A stretch of DNA of 35,571 nt from positions 1 to 35,571 of the forward strand of contig CAZJOO010000001.1 of assembly GCA_964547725.1 (NCBI GenBank), given 5' to 3'. The position numbers and the translations under genes were made by a program. Origin of the DNA: JAAZMU01 sp964547725 (GTDB taxonomy: Bacteria > Patescibacteriota > Minisyncoccia > Minisyncoccales > Minisyncoccaceae). Shown one piece after another: positions 1-7,718 of this stretch. Under the pieces are notes generated by a model. That model made no database searches and was not told the DNA's origin. It saw only the letters and a program-made list of their open reading frames with translations. The stretch's first letter is position 1, and each line of letters starts with the position of its first letter.

Positions 1-449
1 TTACAGCAAGATGTTATAGAGAAGCCGTTGACGCTCATTTTAATAAAACCTTTACCAAAGAAAAAGTTGAAGAATGGAAAAAACAATTAATAGAGGTATA
101 TAATCGAGGATTTTCTACTGGATTCTATTTTGGGACACCGGGAAAAGAAGGAATAAGCTACAATCAAGCTGATAATATTTCTAAATACGAAAAAGTTCTT
201 GTAGGAAACGTTACTCATTACTATTCAAAAATTGGAGTAGCAGAAATTGAATTAAAACACAGAAACCTTTCTGTTGGAGAAAACATTCAAATCGAAGGAG
301 AAAAAACATTCATCGAACAAAAAATTGAATCAATGCAAATTGAGAATAAGGATGTTAAAAAAGGAAAGAAAGGGGAAGAAATCGCAATTAAAGTACAAGA
401 AAAAGTATACAAGAATGATAATATATTTATTTTAAAAGAACGCATATGA
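1..449 (+). CDS. Peptidase U32 family protein, C-terminal part (5' partial)
   Basis: The open frame enters from the left edge (first full codon at position 3) and stops with TGA at 447-449, giving about 148 residues. It opens with a CYREAVDAHF segment, continues with a RGFSTGFYFG motif, and ends in a small beta-rich domain (KVLVGNVTHYYSKIGVAEIE). This matches the end of the U32 catalytic region followed by the U32 C-terminal domain. Characterised bacterial U32 proteins include collagenase-like proteases and TrhP/RlhA-type RNA hydroxylation factors. The catalytic part lies outside the window, so the subgroup cannot be decided. The stop overlaps the rmuC start (ATGA), indicating translational coupling. 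Confidence 0.8.
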   Translation, partial: TARCYREAVDAHFNKTFTKEKVEEWKKQLIEVYNRGFSTGFYFGTPGKEGISYNQADNISKYEKVLVGNVTHYYSKIGVAEIELKHRNLSVGENIQIEGEKTFIEQKIESMQIENKDVKKGKKGEEIAIKVQEKVYKNDNIFILKERI

Positions 450-1483
450 CCATAGAGCTCATCATCTTAGTTTGTTTGGGATTAATAATGATTGGACTAT
501 TATTTATTTTTCTTCAAAAAATGAAAGAAGAAAGAGAGTTTTTGTTTAGACAATTTGATGCAAAGCAAGAAGTAATGGAAGAAAAGAAAGACTACATAAA
601 AGAGCTAACTGATCAGATAAGAAGAGAGCTTGAAAAAAGTCAAAAAGAAATTGCTAGTTTAGAAAAAGATAGGATTGGAGAATTTAGTTCTTTGAAAACA
701 ATCCTTGAAGAACACAAAATATTAACTAAAGATTTAAAAGAATCTACTGACGGACTTAGAAGTGTTTTAACCAATAATCAAAAAAGAGGAAGGTACGGAG
801 AAGAAATCGCCGAAGAGCTTTTAAACTCTGTTGGTTTTGTAAAAGGAGTAAACTATATTGCAAACACTGCTCAGGAAACTAATTCAAATCGCCCAGACTT
901 TACTATTTTTCTACCAGACAAAACAAAAATCAATGTTGATGTAAAATTTCCTTTAAGCGCTCTTCTTAAATACGAAGAGTCAAAAGACAAACTAGAAAAA
1001 GAACGATACTTAAACGAATTCAAAAAAGACGTTAAAGAAAAGATAAAACAAGCTTCTTCTAGAGATTACATCAACCCAGAAGAAAAAACTGTTGACTTTG
1101 TTATTCTATTCATTCCAAACGAAATGATTTTTAGCTTTATCTACGACAAGCTCTATGATGTTTGGCAAGAGGCTATGAATAAAAAAGTTGTTCTTGCCGG
1201 ACCATTTAGTTTTACCGCTATGATTAGAATGATTTTTCAATCTTACAAAAACTTTGTCTACCAAGAAAACCTATATGAAATTGTAAAATTGATAAAACTT
1301 TTTGAACAAGAATACGAAAAATACAACAGAGAATTTAATGTTCTTGGAGACAAGATATTAAGTGTCTCTAAGAAATACGACGAAGTGTCAATCACAAGAA
1401 CAAAGAAATTAAATCAAGTGATAGATAAAATAAAAGGAGAAAGTGTTTTAGAAAATAATGACGAAAGTAATAAATTAGAATGA
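446..1483 (+). CDS. rmuC: DNA recombination protein RmuC
   Basis: A 345-aa protein with one N-terminal membrane anchor (about residues 4-24), a charged coiled-coil stretch (about 25-105) and the RmuC domain starting near the motif KRGRYGEEIAEELL (about 113-126). The segment RPDFTIFLPD...INVDVKFP fits the PD-(D/E)XK-like nuclease fold of this family. RmuC limits DNA inversions at short repeats, and its biochemistry is poorly known. The length is close to the short end of the family. The start overlaps the upstream stop (ATGA), and its own TGA overlaps the rlmN ATG in the same way, so the three genes are probably one transcript. Confidence 0.9.
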   Translation: MTIELIILVCLGLIMIGLLFIFLQKMKEEREFLFRQFDAKQEVMEEKKDYIKELTDQIRRELEKSQKEIASLEKDRIGEFSSLKTILEEHKILTKDLKESTDGLRSVLTNNQKRGRYGEEIAEELLNSVGFVKGVNYIANTAQETNSNRPDFTIFLPDKTKINVDVKFPLSALLKYEESKDKLEKERYLNEFKKDVKEKIKQASSRDYINPEEKTVDFVILFIPNEMIFSFIYDKLYDVWQEAMNKKVVLAGPFSFTAMIRMIFQSYKNFVYQENLYEIVKLIKLFEQEYEKYNREFNVLGDKILSVSKKYDEVSITRTKKLNQVIDKIKGESVLENNDESNKLE

Positions 1484-2495
1484 ACTTACAAAACTTAGAA
1501 AAAATAATAGAAAAAGAGCCAGCTNNNNNNNNNNTTCTTTGAAAAAGACACGAGTGTATTTAGTTTATTTTAGAAAGAAGCAAATTGAAAAAGCAATCTA
1601 CCAAGAGCTAATTGATTCTTGGGATAAAGTAACCGTACTTTCTTTGAAACTAAGAGAAGAGTTAAAAAAAGAAACTTCTTTGGATATTAGTGCTCAATTC
1701 TTTGAAAGCAAAGATGTTAAAAGAGCAGTGATTACCTTAACAGACGGGCTTCAAATAGAAACTGTTTTAATGAGACACGAAGATAGAAACACTGTTTGTG
1801 TTTCTTCTCAGGTAGGATGTGCTCTTGGTTGTAAGTTCTGTGCTACAGGAAAATTAGGATTAAAAAGAAATTTAACTGCCGAAGAAATATTAGAACAAGT
1901 TTTAGTTTTTGAAAGAAAGGAGCCGATTAATAATATAGTTTTTATGGGAATGGGTGAACCTTTTTTAAACTACGAAAACGTAATGAAGGCGATAAGAATG
2001 CTGAATAATGAAAATGCTTTTAATATCGGAGCAAGACATATCTCAATCTCAACAGTAGGAATTATTGAGGGAATCGAAAAGCTAAGCAAGGAAGATTTAC
2101 AAGTTAATTTAGCTATTTCTCTTCATGCGCCAAACAATACGCTAAGATCAAAAATAATGCCTGTGTCAAAAAAATATTCTTTAGAAGACGTTCTCAAGGC
2201 TACAAATAAATATATTGAGAAAACTAATAGAAAAGTAATGTTTGAATATACTTTAATCGATGATGTTAATGATTCAATTGATGAAGCTAGAGAATTAGCT
2301 AAGATTATGAGACACCCACTTTATTTAGTTAATTTAATTAAATACAATAATACTAAAGAATTTAAAGCTCCGTCAAAAGAAAAAATTGAAAGCTTCAAAA
2401 ACTATTTAATTAAAGGAGGAATCTACGTAACTGAAAGATTTAGATTCGGAGGAGATATTCACGCTGCTTGTGGACAGCTTTGTCTTAAAAAGTAA
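1480..2495 (+). CDS. rlmN: Dual-specificity RNA methyltransferase RlmN (interrupted by assembly gap)
   Basis: A radical-SAM methylase expected to make 2-methyladenosine at 23S rRNA A2503 and tRNA A37. The cluster motif CALGCKFCATG, the MGMGEPFLNY segment and the C-terminal HAACGQL cysteine are all present. The natural start is most likely the ATG at 1480, which overlaps the rmuC stop and encodes MNLQNLEKIIEKEPA, a typical RlmN beginning. After ten Ns (1525-1534) the frame resumes with FRKKQIEKAIYQELI, but the two sides are out of register by one base modulo 3 as written. A TTG at 1539 gives the longest uninterrupted frame but starts with atypical sequence (about 1535-1571). The gene is probably intact in the organism and broken only by the assembly. 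Confidence 0.85.
1525..1534. other. Assembly gap (10 N)
   Basis: A run of ten ambiguous bases lies inside the 5' part of rlmN. The distance from the natural ATG (1480) to the in-frame codons after the gap is not a multiple of three. Either the true gap length differs from ten, or the bases around the gap are wrong. Confidence 0.98.
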
Positions 2496-2500
2496 ATTAT

Positions 2501-2508
2501 GCTAAAAT
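2501..2508 (+). promoter_or_regulatory. Extended -10 promoter, probably leaderless, for the FTR-like gene
   Basis: TGC precedes TAAAAT (2503-2508). The hexamer ends 6 nt before the ATG at 2515, so transcription would begin at or next to the start codon. No Shine-Dalgarno sequence is present. Confidence 0.45.
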
Positions 2509-2514
2509 AGTAAT

Positions 2515-2781
2515 ATGAAAAAAGAAGTACAAGAAACAATAAAAAAATACGAAAAATACGCCCAAGAGAAAGGTTTTAAATTAAACCCAGACAAACAAGT
2601 GGTTGAAAATATTGTTGAGTTGCTTCTTAAAAAAGAAAAAACTTTGGGGGCAAGATATTGTCCTTGCAGAAGATTAAGCGAAGATAAAGAAAAGAACAAA
2701 GAAATAATTTGTCCTTGTAAATTTCATTTAGAAGAAATTGAAAAAAATGGACAATGTCATTGTTTTTTATTTGTTAAATAA
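2515..2781 (+). CDS. Ferredoxin:thioredoxin reductase catalytic (beta) chain homologue
   Basis: An 88-aa protein with the cysteine pattern of the FTR catalytic subunit: C49-P-C51, C66-P-C68 and C81-H-C83. In the family, four cysteines bind a [4Fe-4S] cluster (here by homology C49, C66, C68, C81). The other two (C51, C83) form the redox-active disulfide that passes electrons from ferredoxin to thioredoxin. All of them are conserved here, so the protein is probably active. No variable (alpha) chain or ferredoxin is visible nearby, but a thioredoxin gene lies 2.9 kb downstream (5684). The real electron donor and target are unknown. It is small but complete. Confidence 0.85.
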   Translation: MKKEVQETIKKYEKYAQEKGFKLNPDKQVVENIVELLLKKEKTLGARYCPCRRLSEDKEKNKEIICPCKFHLEEIEKNGQCHCFLFVK

Positions 2782-2786
2782 ATAAG

Positions 2787-3485
2787 ATGAAAAAACAAAC
2801 AATTTTACTTAAGCTAACAGGAGAATTATTTGGAGATAAGAATCGAGCCATATCTCTTTTAGCGGCTAAAGAAATAGCTGAAAAAATAATTACCTTAAAA
2901 AAGAAAGGAATAAACCTTGCTATTGTTATTGGTGGGGGAAATATCTTTAGAGGAAGAGAGGTAGGTGCTGAAAGGTTCGATAGAGCTGTAGCAGATAATA
3001 TGGGGATGCTTGCAACTATTATCAACGGACTAGCCCTTCAAGAATCTCTTGAGGGAATGGGTGCAGAAACAAGAATGCTAACTGCAATTGAAATGCCTAA
3101 AATAGCTGAACCATTCTTTAGAAGAAAAGCTTTAAGTCATTTAAAAAAAGACCGCATTGTTATTTTTTCGGGAGGAACAGGAAATCCCTTTTTTACAACT
3201 GACACCGCTGCTGTATTGAGAGCTTGCGAAATCAATGCTGATTATATTTTGAAAGCAACTGATGTTGATGGAATTTACGACAAGGATCCAGATAATCACA
3301 AAGAAGCTAAAAAGTTCAAAACTATTTCTTTCCAGGAAGTAATCGAAAAGAACTTAAAAGTTATGGATTCAACTGCTTTTACTTTATGTAGAGATAATAA
3401 GATACCTTTAATTGTTTTCAACCTCAAACATTTAGAAAAGATAGAAGATATTTTAAAGAATAAAATTGGAACTTTAGTAAAATAA
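2787..3485 (+). CDS. pyrH: Uridylate kinase (UMP kinase)
   Basis: A 232-aa amino-acid-kinase-fold protein that phosphorylates UMP to UDP in pyrimidine nucleotide synthesis. It begins with the phosphate-binding LLKLTGELFG segment, has IVIGGGNIFRG and SGGTGNPFFTTDTAAVLRA, and ends with the UMP/ATP-site region ILKATDVDGIYDKDP and VMDSTAFTLCRDN. These are the hallmarks of bacterial PyrH, and the length is normal (about 230-245). It starts 5 nt after the FTR-like gene and is followed 4 nt later by the Fe-S nuclease gene. With pyrG further along, this gives two pyrimidine steps in the window. Confidence 0.95.
   Translation: MKKQTILLKLTGELFGDKNRAISLLAAKEIAEKIITLKKKGINLAIVIGGGNIFRGREVGAERFDRAVADNMGMLATIINGLALQESLEGMGAETRMLTAIEMPKIAEPFFRRKALSHLKKDRIVIFSGGTGNPFFTTDTAAVLRACEINADYILKATDVDGIYDKDPDNHKEAKKFKTISFQEVIEKNLKVMDSTAFTLCRDNKIPLIVFNLKHLEKIEDILKNKIGTLVK
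3478..3483 (+). promoter_or_regulatory. -10-like element, possible leaderless promoter for the nuclease gene
   Basis: TAAAAT overlaps the end of pyrH and ends 6 nt before the ATG at 3490, the spacing seen at several other genes here. No -35 element is clear, and chance occurrence in AT-rich DNA is possible. Confidence 0.35.
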
Positions 3486-3489
3486 ATTT

Positions 3490-4266
3490 ATGAGTGATTA
3501 TTACAACCCAAGAAGAACAACGGGGTTATTTAACCCTAAGTCAAAAGAACCTTTCAAACTAAGTAGATCTAAAATTGATTTATTTGTTGAGTGTCCTCAA
3601 TGTTTCTATTTAGATAGAAGATTAGGAACAGGAAGACCTCCTGGCTTTCCTTTCAACCTAAACAATGCTGTTGATACTTTACTTAAAAAAGAATTTGACC
3701 TTTTAAGAAAAGAAGGTAGCCCACATCCATTGTTTGAAGAATTTGGAATCGACGCCATTCCTTTTGCTCACAAAAAATTAGATGATTTTAGAAATACCTT
3801 TATCGGCGTACAATACCTTCACGAACCTTCTAATTTTTTAGTCTTTGGTGGAGTTGATGATTTATGGATTAATCCCGAAGGGCAAGTTATTATTGTAGAT
3901 TACAAAGCAACGGCAAAGGATGGAGAAGTTAATCTTGATGCAGAATGGCAAAATGGATATAAAAGACAAATGGAAGTTTATCAGTGGCTAGTAAGACATA
4001 ACGGATTTGAGGTTTCTGACACTGGATACTTTTTGTACTGCAATGGTGATGTTGGACAGCCAAAGTTCGATGCCAAATTAGAATTTAAAATGAAGATTAT
4101 TCCATACACTGGCGATACTTCTTGGATTGAACCAAAACTAATGGAAATGAAAGAATGTTTAATGAAAGATGAAATTCCAGAAATGAATCCTAGCTGTGAT
4201 TATTGTAAGTATAGAAAAGAAGTTGTTGTTTCGAAAATAAAATTTGAAAAAGAACATAAAAAATAA
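3490..4266 (+). CDS. PD-(D/E)XK nuclease-family protein with Fe-S cysteines (Cas4/RecB-like)
   Basis: A 258-aa protein. The core shows G-G-V-D-D (120-124), an aspartate-Tyr-Lys triad (D137-Y-K139) and Q160xxxY164, the order found in RecB/Cas4-type nucleases. Two cysteines near the N-terminus (C35, C38) and two near the C-terminus (C236, C239) bracket the fold, as in the Fe-S-stabilised nucleases Cas4 and AddB. No cas genes or CRISPR repeats are seen in the window, so a DNA repair or processing role is more likely than adaptation. It sits between pyrH and xseA and probably acts on single-stranded ends. The exact substrate cannot be told from sequence. Confidence 0.7.
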   Translation: MSDYYNPRRTTGLFNPKSKEPFKLSRSKIDLFVECPQCFYLDRRLGTGRPPGFPFNLNNAVDTLLKKEFDLLRKEGSPHPLFEEFGIDAIPFAHKKLDDFRNTFIGVQYLHEPSNFLVFGGVDDLWINPEGQVIIVDYKATAKDGEVNLDAEWQNGYKRQMEVYQWLVRHNGFEVSDTGYFLYCNGDVGQPKFDAKLEFKMKIIPYTGDTSWIEPKLMEMKECLMKDEIPEMNPSCDYCKYRKEVVVSKIKFEKEHKK

Positions 4267-4274
4267 TAGTAAAA

Positions 4275-4307
4275 TTAAATTCGCTTAAAGGGCGAATTTA
4301 AGTTTTT
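4275..4307 (+). terminator. Hairpin with T-run in front of xseA (terminator or attenuator)
   Basis: A perfect 10-bp inverted repeat (4275-4284 with 4292-4301, loop of 7) is followed by GTTTTT. It looks like an intrinsic terminator, but the ATG of xseA follows within 4 nt of the T-run and there is no Shine-Dalgarno site. It could instead control xseA by read-through or by masking the start. Confidence 0.6.
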
Positions 4308-4310
4308 AAA

Positions 4311-5498
4311 ATGTATAAAGAAATACTAAAAAATAATATTTTTACTGTCTCCGAATATATAGAATTTTTAAATAATTTTCTAGAAGGATGTGAAGCCAAA
4401 ATAGAAGGGGAAGTAAGTCAAGTTAAAAAAAGTAGCAAAGGACACGTTTATTTTTCTCTTAAGGATAAGAATGGAAGTATCTTAGATTGTGTTGTTTGGA
4501 ATTATTATTACCGTCTTTGTGGTATTAATTTAGAGGAAGGAATGAATATAATTGTAGGAGGAACTCCTAATGTTTATGCACCTTCTGGAAGGTTGAGTTT
4601 TAAAGCTTCAACAATTGAACTTATGGGGGAGGGAGCTCTTAAAAAACAATACTTGGAATTAAAAAACAAATTAGAAAAAGAAGGTGTTTTTGATAGAGAA
4701 TTAGAATTGAAAAAATATCCTAAAAAGATAGGAATTATTACTTCTAAATACGGAGCTGTTATTCAAGACTTTTTAAATAATCTAGGAAGATATAATTTTA
4801 AAATTAAATTCATTGATTCAAGAGTAGAGGGCTCAGAAGCAATAGAAGATTTAATTTCTGCCATCAAAACTTTCAAAAAAGAGGATCTTGATTGTCTTGT
4901 CGTTATGAGAGGAGGTGGTTCAAAAAACTCTTTCGATGTTTTTAATAACGAAACTGTTATTAGAGAAATAATTGATTTCCCTTGTTCTGTTATTTCTGGA
5001 TTGGGGCATCACGAAGACGAGCCGCTTTTTGCTTTAGCTTCAGATTATTCAGTCTCTACTCCAACCGCAGCCGCAGAACTTTTAAATTCTTCTTGGGATA
5101 AAATTATTTACGAACTTAAAAATCAAGAACAATATATTTTTGAAAAATACAAAGACCTTCTAACTAATATAAATTACAAAATAGAAAAAGCGGTTAATAG
5201 TTTTTCTATCATCGAGAATGAAATTAAAAACAAAAATATTTTTCTCGATAATCTACAAACCAACTTAGTTAATAGTTTTTCTTCTATTGTTAAGGAAACT
5301 AAAAACAAAATTGATTATTTAGAAAAAGGAATTAATTACAATAATCCGAATCGACAACTGAAAATGGGTTATTCTATTATTAGAAAAAACAATACAATAA
5401 TTAAAAGTATTAACTGTATTAACGAGAACGACCTGATTGACTTAGAGGTTCTCGATGGTATAATTAAATCAAAAGTATATGACAAAAAAAGAAAATAA
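4311..5498 (+). CDS. xseA: Exodeoxyribonuclease VII large subunit
   Basis: A 395-aa protein with an N-terminal OB-fold (about 10-105: EGEVSQVKKSSKGHVYFSLKD), then the catalytic domain with KKIGIITSKYGAVIQDF, MRGGGSKNSFDVFNNE and GHHEDEPLFALASDYSVSTPTAAAELL. It ends in a long helical region that in this family binds the small subunit. ExoVII degrades single-stranded DNA from both ends. The length is typical. The 3' end overlaps xseB by 20 nt, indicating coupled synthesis of the two subunits. No Shine-Dalgarno precedes the ATG, which follows a hairpin directly. Confidence 0.95.
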   Translation: MYKEILKNNIFTVSEYIEFLNNFLEGCEAKIEGEVSQVKKSSKGHVYFSLKDKNGSILDCVVWNYYYRLCGINLEEGMNIIVGGTPNVYAPSGRLSFKASTIELMGEGALKKQYLELKNKLEKEGVFDRELELKKYPKKIGIITSKYGAVIQDFLNNLGRYNFKIKFIDSRVEGSEAIEDLISAIKTFKKEDLDCLVVMRGGGSKNSFDVFNNETVIREIIDFPCSVISGLGHHEDEPLFALASDYSVSTPTAAAELLNSSWDKIIYELKNQEQYIFEKYKDLLTNINYKIEKAVNSFSIIENEIKNKNIFLDNLQTNLVNSFSSIVKETKNKIDYLEKGINYNNPNRQLKMGYSIIRKNNTIIKSINCINENDLIDLEVLDGIIKSKVYDKKRK

Positions 5499-5679
5499 CA
5501 ATTTAGGAGAATTAATAGATAATCTTTCGAAAATTTCTGATTGGTTTGAATCTCAAGAAGAAATTGATATTGAGGTAGGACTTCAAAAAATAAAAGAAGC
5601 CACTACTTTAATTAAAGAAAGTAAAAAAAGATTAAAAGAAGTCGAAAACGAATTCGAAGAAATTAAAAAAGAAATATAA
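5479..5679 (+). CDS. xseB: Exodeoxyribonuclease VII small subunit
   Basis: A 66-aa, almost wholly helical, highly charged protein (LGELIDNLSKISDWFE...VGLQKIKEATTLIKESKKRLKEVE), matching the short two-helix XseB family. Its start lies inside the last codons of xseA. The family role is to wrap along the helical arm of XseA to make active ExoVII. Sequence alone would be weak evidence at this size, but the overlap with xseA makes the call firm. Confidence 0.9.
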   Translation: MTKKENNNLGELIDNLSKISDWFESQEEIDIEVGLQKIKEATTLIKESKKRLKEVENEFEEIKKEI

Positions 5680-5683
5680 AAAT

Positions 5684-5995
5684 ATGGACTTAACAGATCA
5701 AAATTTCGAAGAAACTATTTTAAAAGCAAACAAACCAGTTGTGGTTGATTTTTGGGCTAATTGGTGTCCTCCTTGCAAAAAGTTAGGACCAATACTTGAA
5801 AAGGTAGCTGAAGACTATAAAGAAAAAATTACTGTTTACAAGGTAAACGTTGATGAGAATCCAACCCTAAGCCAAACTTTTAAAATTGAAGTGATACCAA
5901 CTGTTGTTCTTTTTAAGGAAAATGAGGCTAAAGCTGGCTTTGTAGGTTTTAGAGAGGAAGAGGATATTAAGAGCTGGATAGATCAAAACATTTAA
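5684..5995 (+). CDS. trxA: Thioredoxin
   Basis: A 103-aa single-domain thioredoxin with the active site W27-C28-P-P-C31 and the cis-proline motif IEVIPTVVLF. The usual WCGPC is changed to WCPPC, a less common variant that would alter the redox potential. It is cytosolic, with no signal peptide. It follows xseB by 4 nt. It is the obvious candidate substrate for the FTR-like protein encoded at 2515, although the two genes are not adjacent. Confidence 0.93.
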   Translation: MDLTDQNFEETILKANKPVVVDFWANWCPPCKKLGPILEKVAEDYKEKITVYKVNVDENPTLSQTFKIEVIPTVVLFKENEAKAGFVGFREEEDIKSWIDQNI

Positions 5996-6017
5996 GAAAA
6001 ACTTACAACATCTTTAG

Positions 6018-6039
6018 AACAATTTTCAAGGTTGTTTTT
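6018..6039 (+). terminator. Weak hairpin plus T-run after trxA
   Basis: AACAA (6018-6022) can pair with TTGTT (6032-6036), followed by a short T-run. The stem is only 5 bp plus a wobble, so termination would be inefficient. Confidence 0.3.
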
Positions 6040-6043
6040 GGTA

Positions 6044-6049
6044 TATAAT
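6044..6049 (+). promoter_or_regulatory. -10 TATAAT upstream of the S41 protease
   Basis: A perfect TATAAT preceded by TTGGTA. The ATG follows 26 nt later with a GGGAAG ribosome-binding site at about 6063-6068, so this gene has a leader, unlike many others here. A -35 element is not obvious. Confidence 0.45.
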
Positions 6050-6075
6050 TATGATATAAAAAAGGGAAGAATCTT

Positions 6076-7251
6076 ATGAACACAAAAATATCAAAAGAAA
6101 TAATAATAGTATTTACTTTGTGCCTTGGTTTTGGGGCCGGTTTTTTTATAAACCAACAATTAAATGAAAAACTATATACTGATTTATATACACAAGACAC
6201 TATAAACTTTTCTTTACTTGGAGAGGTTTGGAGGAATATAAACGAAAACTTTGTCTTTGAAGATAATATCAACACAGAAGCAATGGTTTATGGCGCTATT
6301 AAAGGATTTGTTTCTGCCTTAGACGACCCTTACACTTCTTTTTATGACCCAGAAGAGGCAGAGATATTCCAAAAAGACTTAGAAGGAACTTTTGATGGAA
6401 TCGGAATTCAAATTGCTGAAAAAGATGGAAAAATTAAAGTTATAGCTCCTATTAAAAATACTCCTGCCGAAAAAGCAGGAATATTAGCTGGAGATACTAT
6501 TCTAAAAGTAAACGAAGAAGATGTTTCTAATATATCAATTGACAAAATCGTTGAGAAAATAAGAGGAGATAATGGAACAATGGTTGCGTTAATTGTAGAT
6601 AGAGACAATGAGGAAAAAACCTTTAATATTAAAAGGGAGACTATCGTCGTTCCTAGTTCTGAGCTTGAATTTGTTGATGGAATCGCTCACTTATCCCTCT
6701 TCCAGTTCTCAGAAACAACATCAAGAGATGTAAAGCTACAAGTAAACGAGATTTTGCAAACAAGCAACGTGAAAGGAATCATTCTTGATTTGAGAAATAA
6801 TCCAGGAGGGCTTGTAAGCGAAGCAAAAAACGTCGCTTCTTTCTTCCTTGAAAAAGACAAAAAAATAGTCAAAGAATGTGATAAGGAAAACGAATGTACA
6901 TGGCTTTTATCAGACGGTCCTGGAAAGTTGGCTAATTACCCAATAGTCATTCTTATTAATCAAGGAACTGCTTCGGCTGCAGAGATTTTAACTGGAGCAC
7001 TAGAAGCTAATCTAGAAAACGTAACCCTTGTTGGGGACACTTCCTTTGGAAAAGGACTTGTACAAAGAGTTGTTTATCTAGGAGACGGCTCAATTCTTAA
7101 AATTACCACAGAGGAATGGTATACTCCAAATGATGAAAAAATTAATGCTGTCGGAATAGAACCTGATATTAAAATAGAGATAACAAAAGAAGACGTTGAA
7201 GAAGGAAAAGATCCTCAAATTGAAAAAGCAAAAGAATTAATTAATAATTAA
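6076..7251 (+). CDS. S41 family C-terminal processing peptidase
   Basis: A 391-aa exported or membrane-anchored protease. A hydrophobic N-terminal segment (about 9-26) serves as signal or anchor. An N-terminal helical region with the DDPYTSFYDPEE motif is followed by a PDZ domain (about 105-190) and the protease core. The catalytic dyad is Ser300 (GTASAAE) and Lys326 (SFGKGLVQ). CtpA/CtpB-type enzymes cleave or trim cell-envelope proteins at their C-termini. The length is normal. It starts a group with rplI and pyrG (gaps 12 and 11 nt). Confidence 0.93.
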   Translation: MNTKISKEIIIVFTLCLGFGAGFFINQQLNEKLYTDLYTQDTINFSLLGEVWRNINENFVFEDNINTEAMVYGAIKGFVSALDDPYTSFYDPEEAEIFQKDLEGTFDGIGIQIAEKDGKIKVIAPIKNTPAEKAGILAGDTILKVNEEDVSNISIDKIVEKIRGDNGTMVALIVDRDNEEKTFNIKRETIVVPSSELEFVDGIAHLSLFQFSETTSRDVKLQVNEILQTSNVKGIILDLRNNPGGLVSEAKNVASFFLEKDKKIVKECDKENECTWLLSDGPGKLANYPIVILINQGTASAAEILTGALEANLENVTLVGDTSFGKGLVQRVVYLGDGSILKITTEEWYTPNDEKINAVGIEPDIKIEITKEDVEEGKDPQIEKAKELINN

Positions 7252-7263
7252 AACAATAAAGAT

Positions 7264-7707
7264 ATGTTAGTACTACTAATTGAAAACGTAAAAAATTTAG
7301 GAAAGAAAAACGAAATTAAAAATGTTAGTGATGGATATGCTAACAACTTCCTTTTTGTTAAGAAATTAGCAATCAAAGCTACTCCTGAATTAGTTCAGAA
7401 AGCAAAAGCAGCGGAAGCTTTAGAGAAAGAGAGACAGAAAAAAGAAGCAGAAAATATCAAAGAACAAGCTAAGAAAATTAACGACAAAAGATTTATCGTT
7501 AAAGTTAAGGCAGGAGAAGAAGGACAATTATTCGAAGCTGTTTCAGCAATAAAAATTGCTGAGAAAATTAACCAAAACGGATTCAGTGTTGATGCAAAGC
7601 AAATAATCATAAACGAACCGATTAAAAAAGTAGGAGAACACAAAGCAATTGTAAAATTCAACGCAGAGCTAGAGTCTACAGTAAACATAATAATAGATAA
7701 GGAATAA
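7264..7707 (+). CDS. rplI: 50S ribosomal protein L9
   Basis: A 147-aa protein. The N-terminal domain (LLIENVKNLGKKNEIKNVSDGYANNFL) is the L9 signature. It is followed by the long connecting helix rich in Lys/Glu/Ala (about 40-80) and the C-terminal rRNA-binding domain. L9 bridges the L1 stalk region and helps frame maintenance. Some CPR lineages are reported to lack L9, so its presence helps to narrow the lineage. Confidence 0.95.
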   Translation: MLVLLIENVKNLGKKNEIKNVSDGYANNFLFVKKLAIKATPELVQKAKAAEALEKERQKKEAENIKEQAKKINDKRFIVKVKAGEEGQLFEAVSAIKIAEKINQNGFSVDAKQIIINEPIKKVGEHKAIVKFNAELESTVNIIIDKE

Positions 7708-7718
7708 ATAATATCATT

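Noticed and set aside
3490..4266. Cas4 of a CRISPR system
   Set aside because: The nuclease has Cas4-like cysteines, but there are no cas1/cas2 genes, repeats or spacers in the window.
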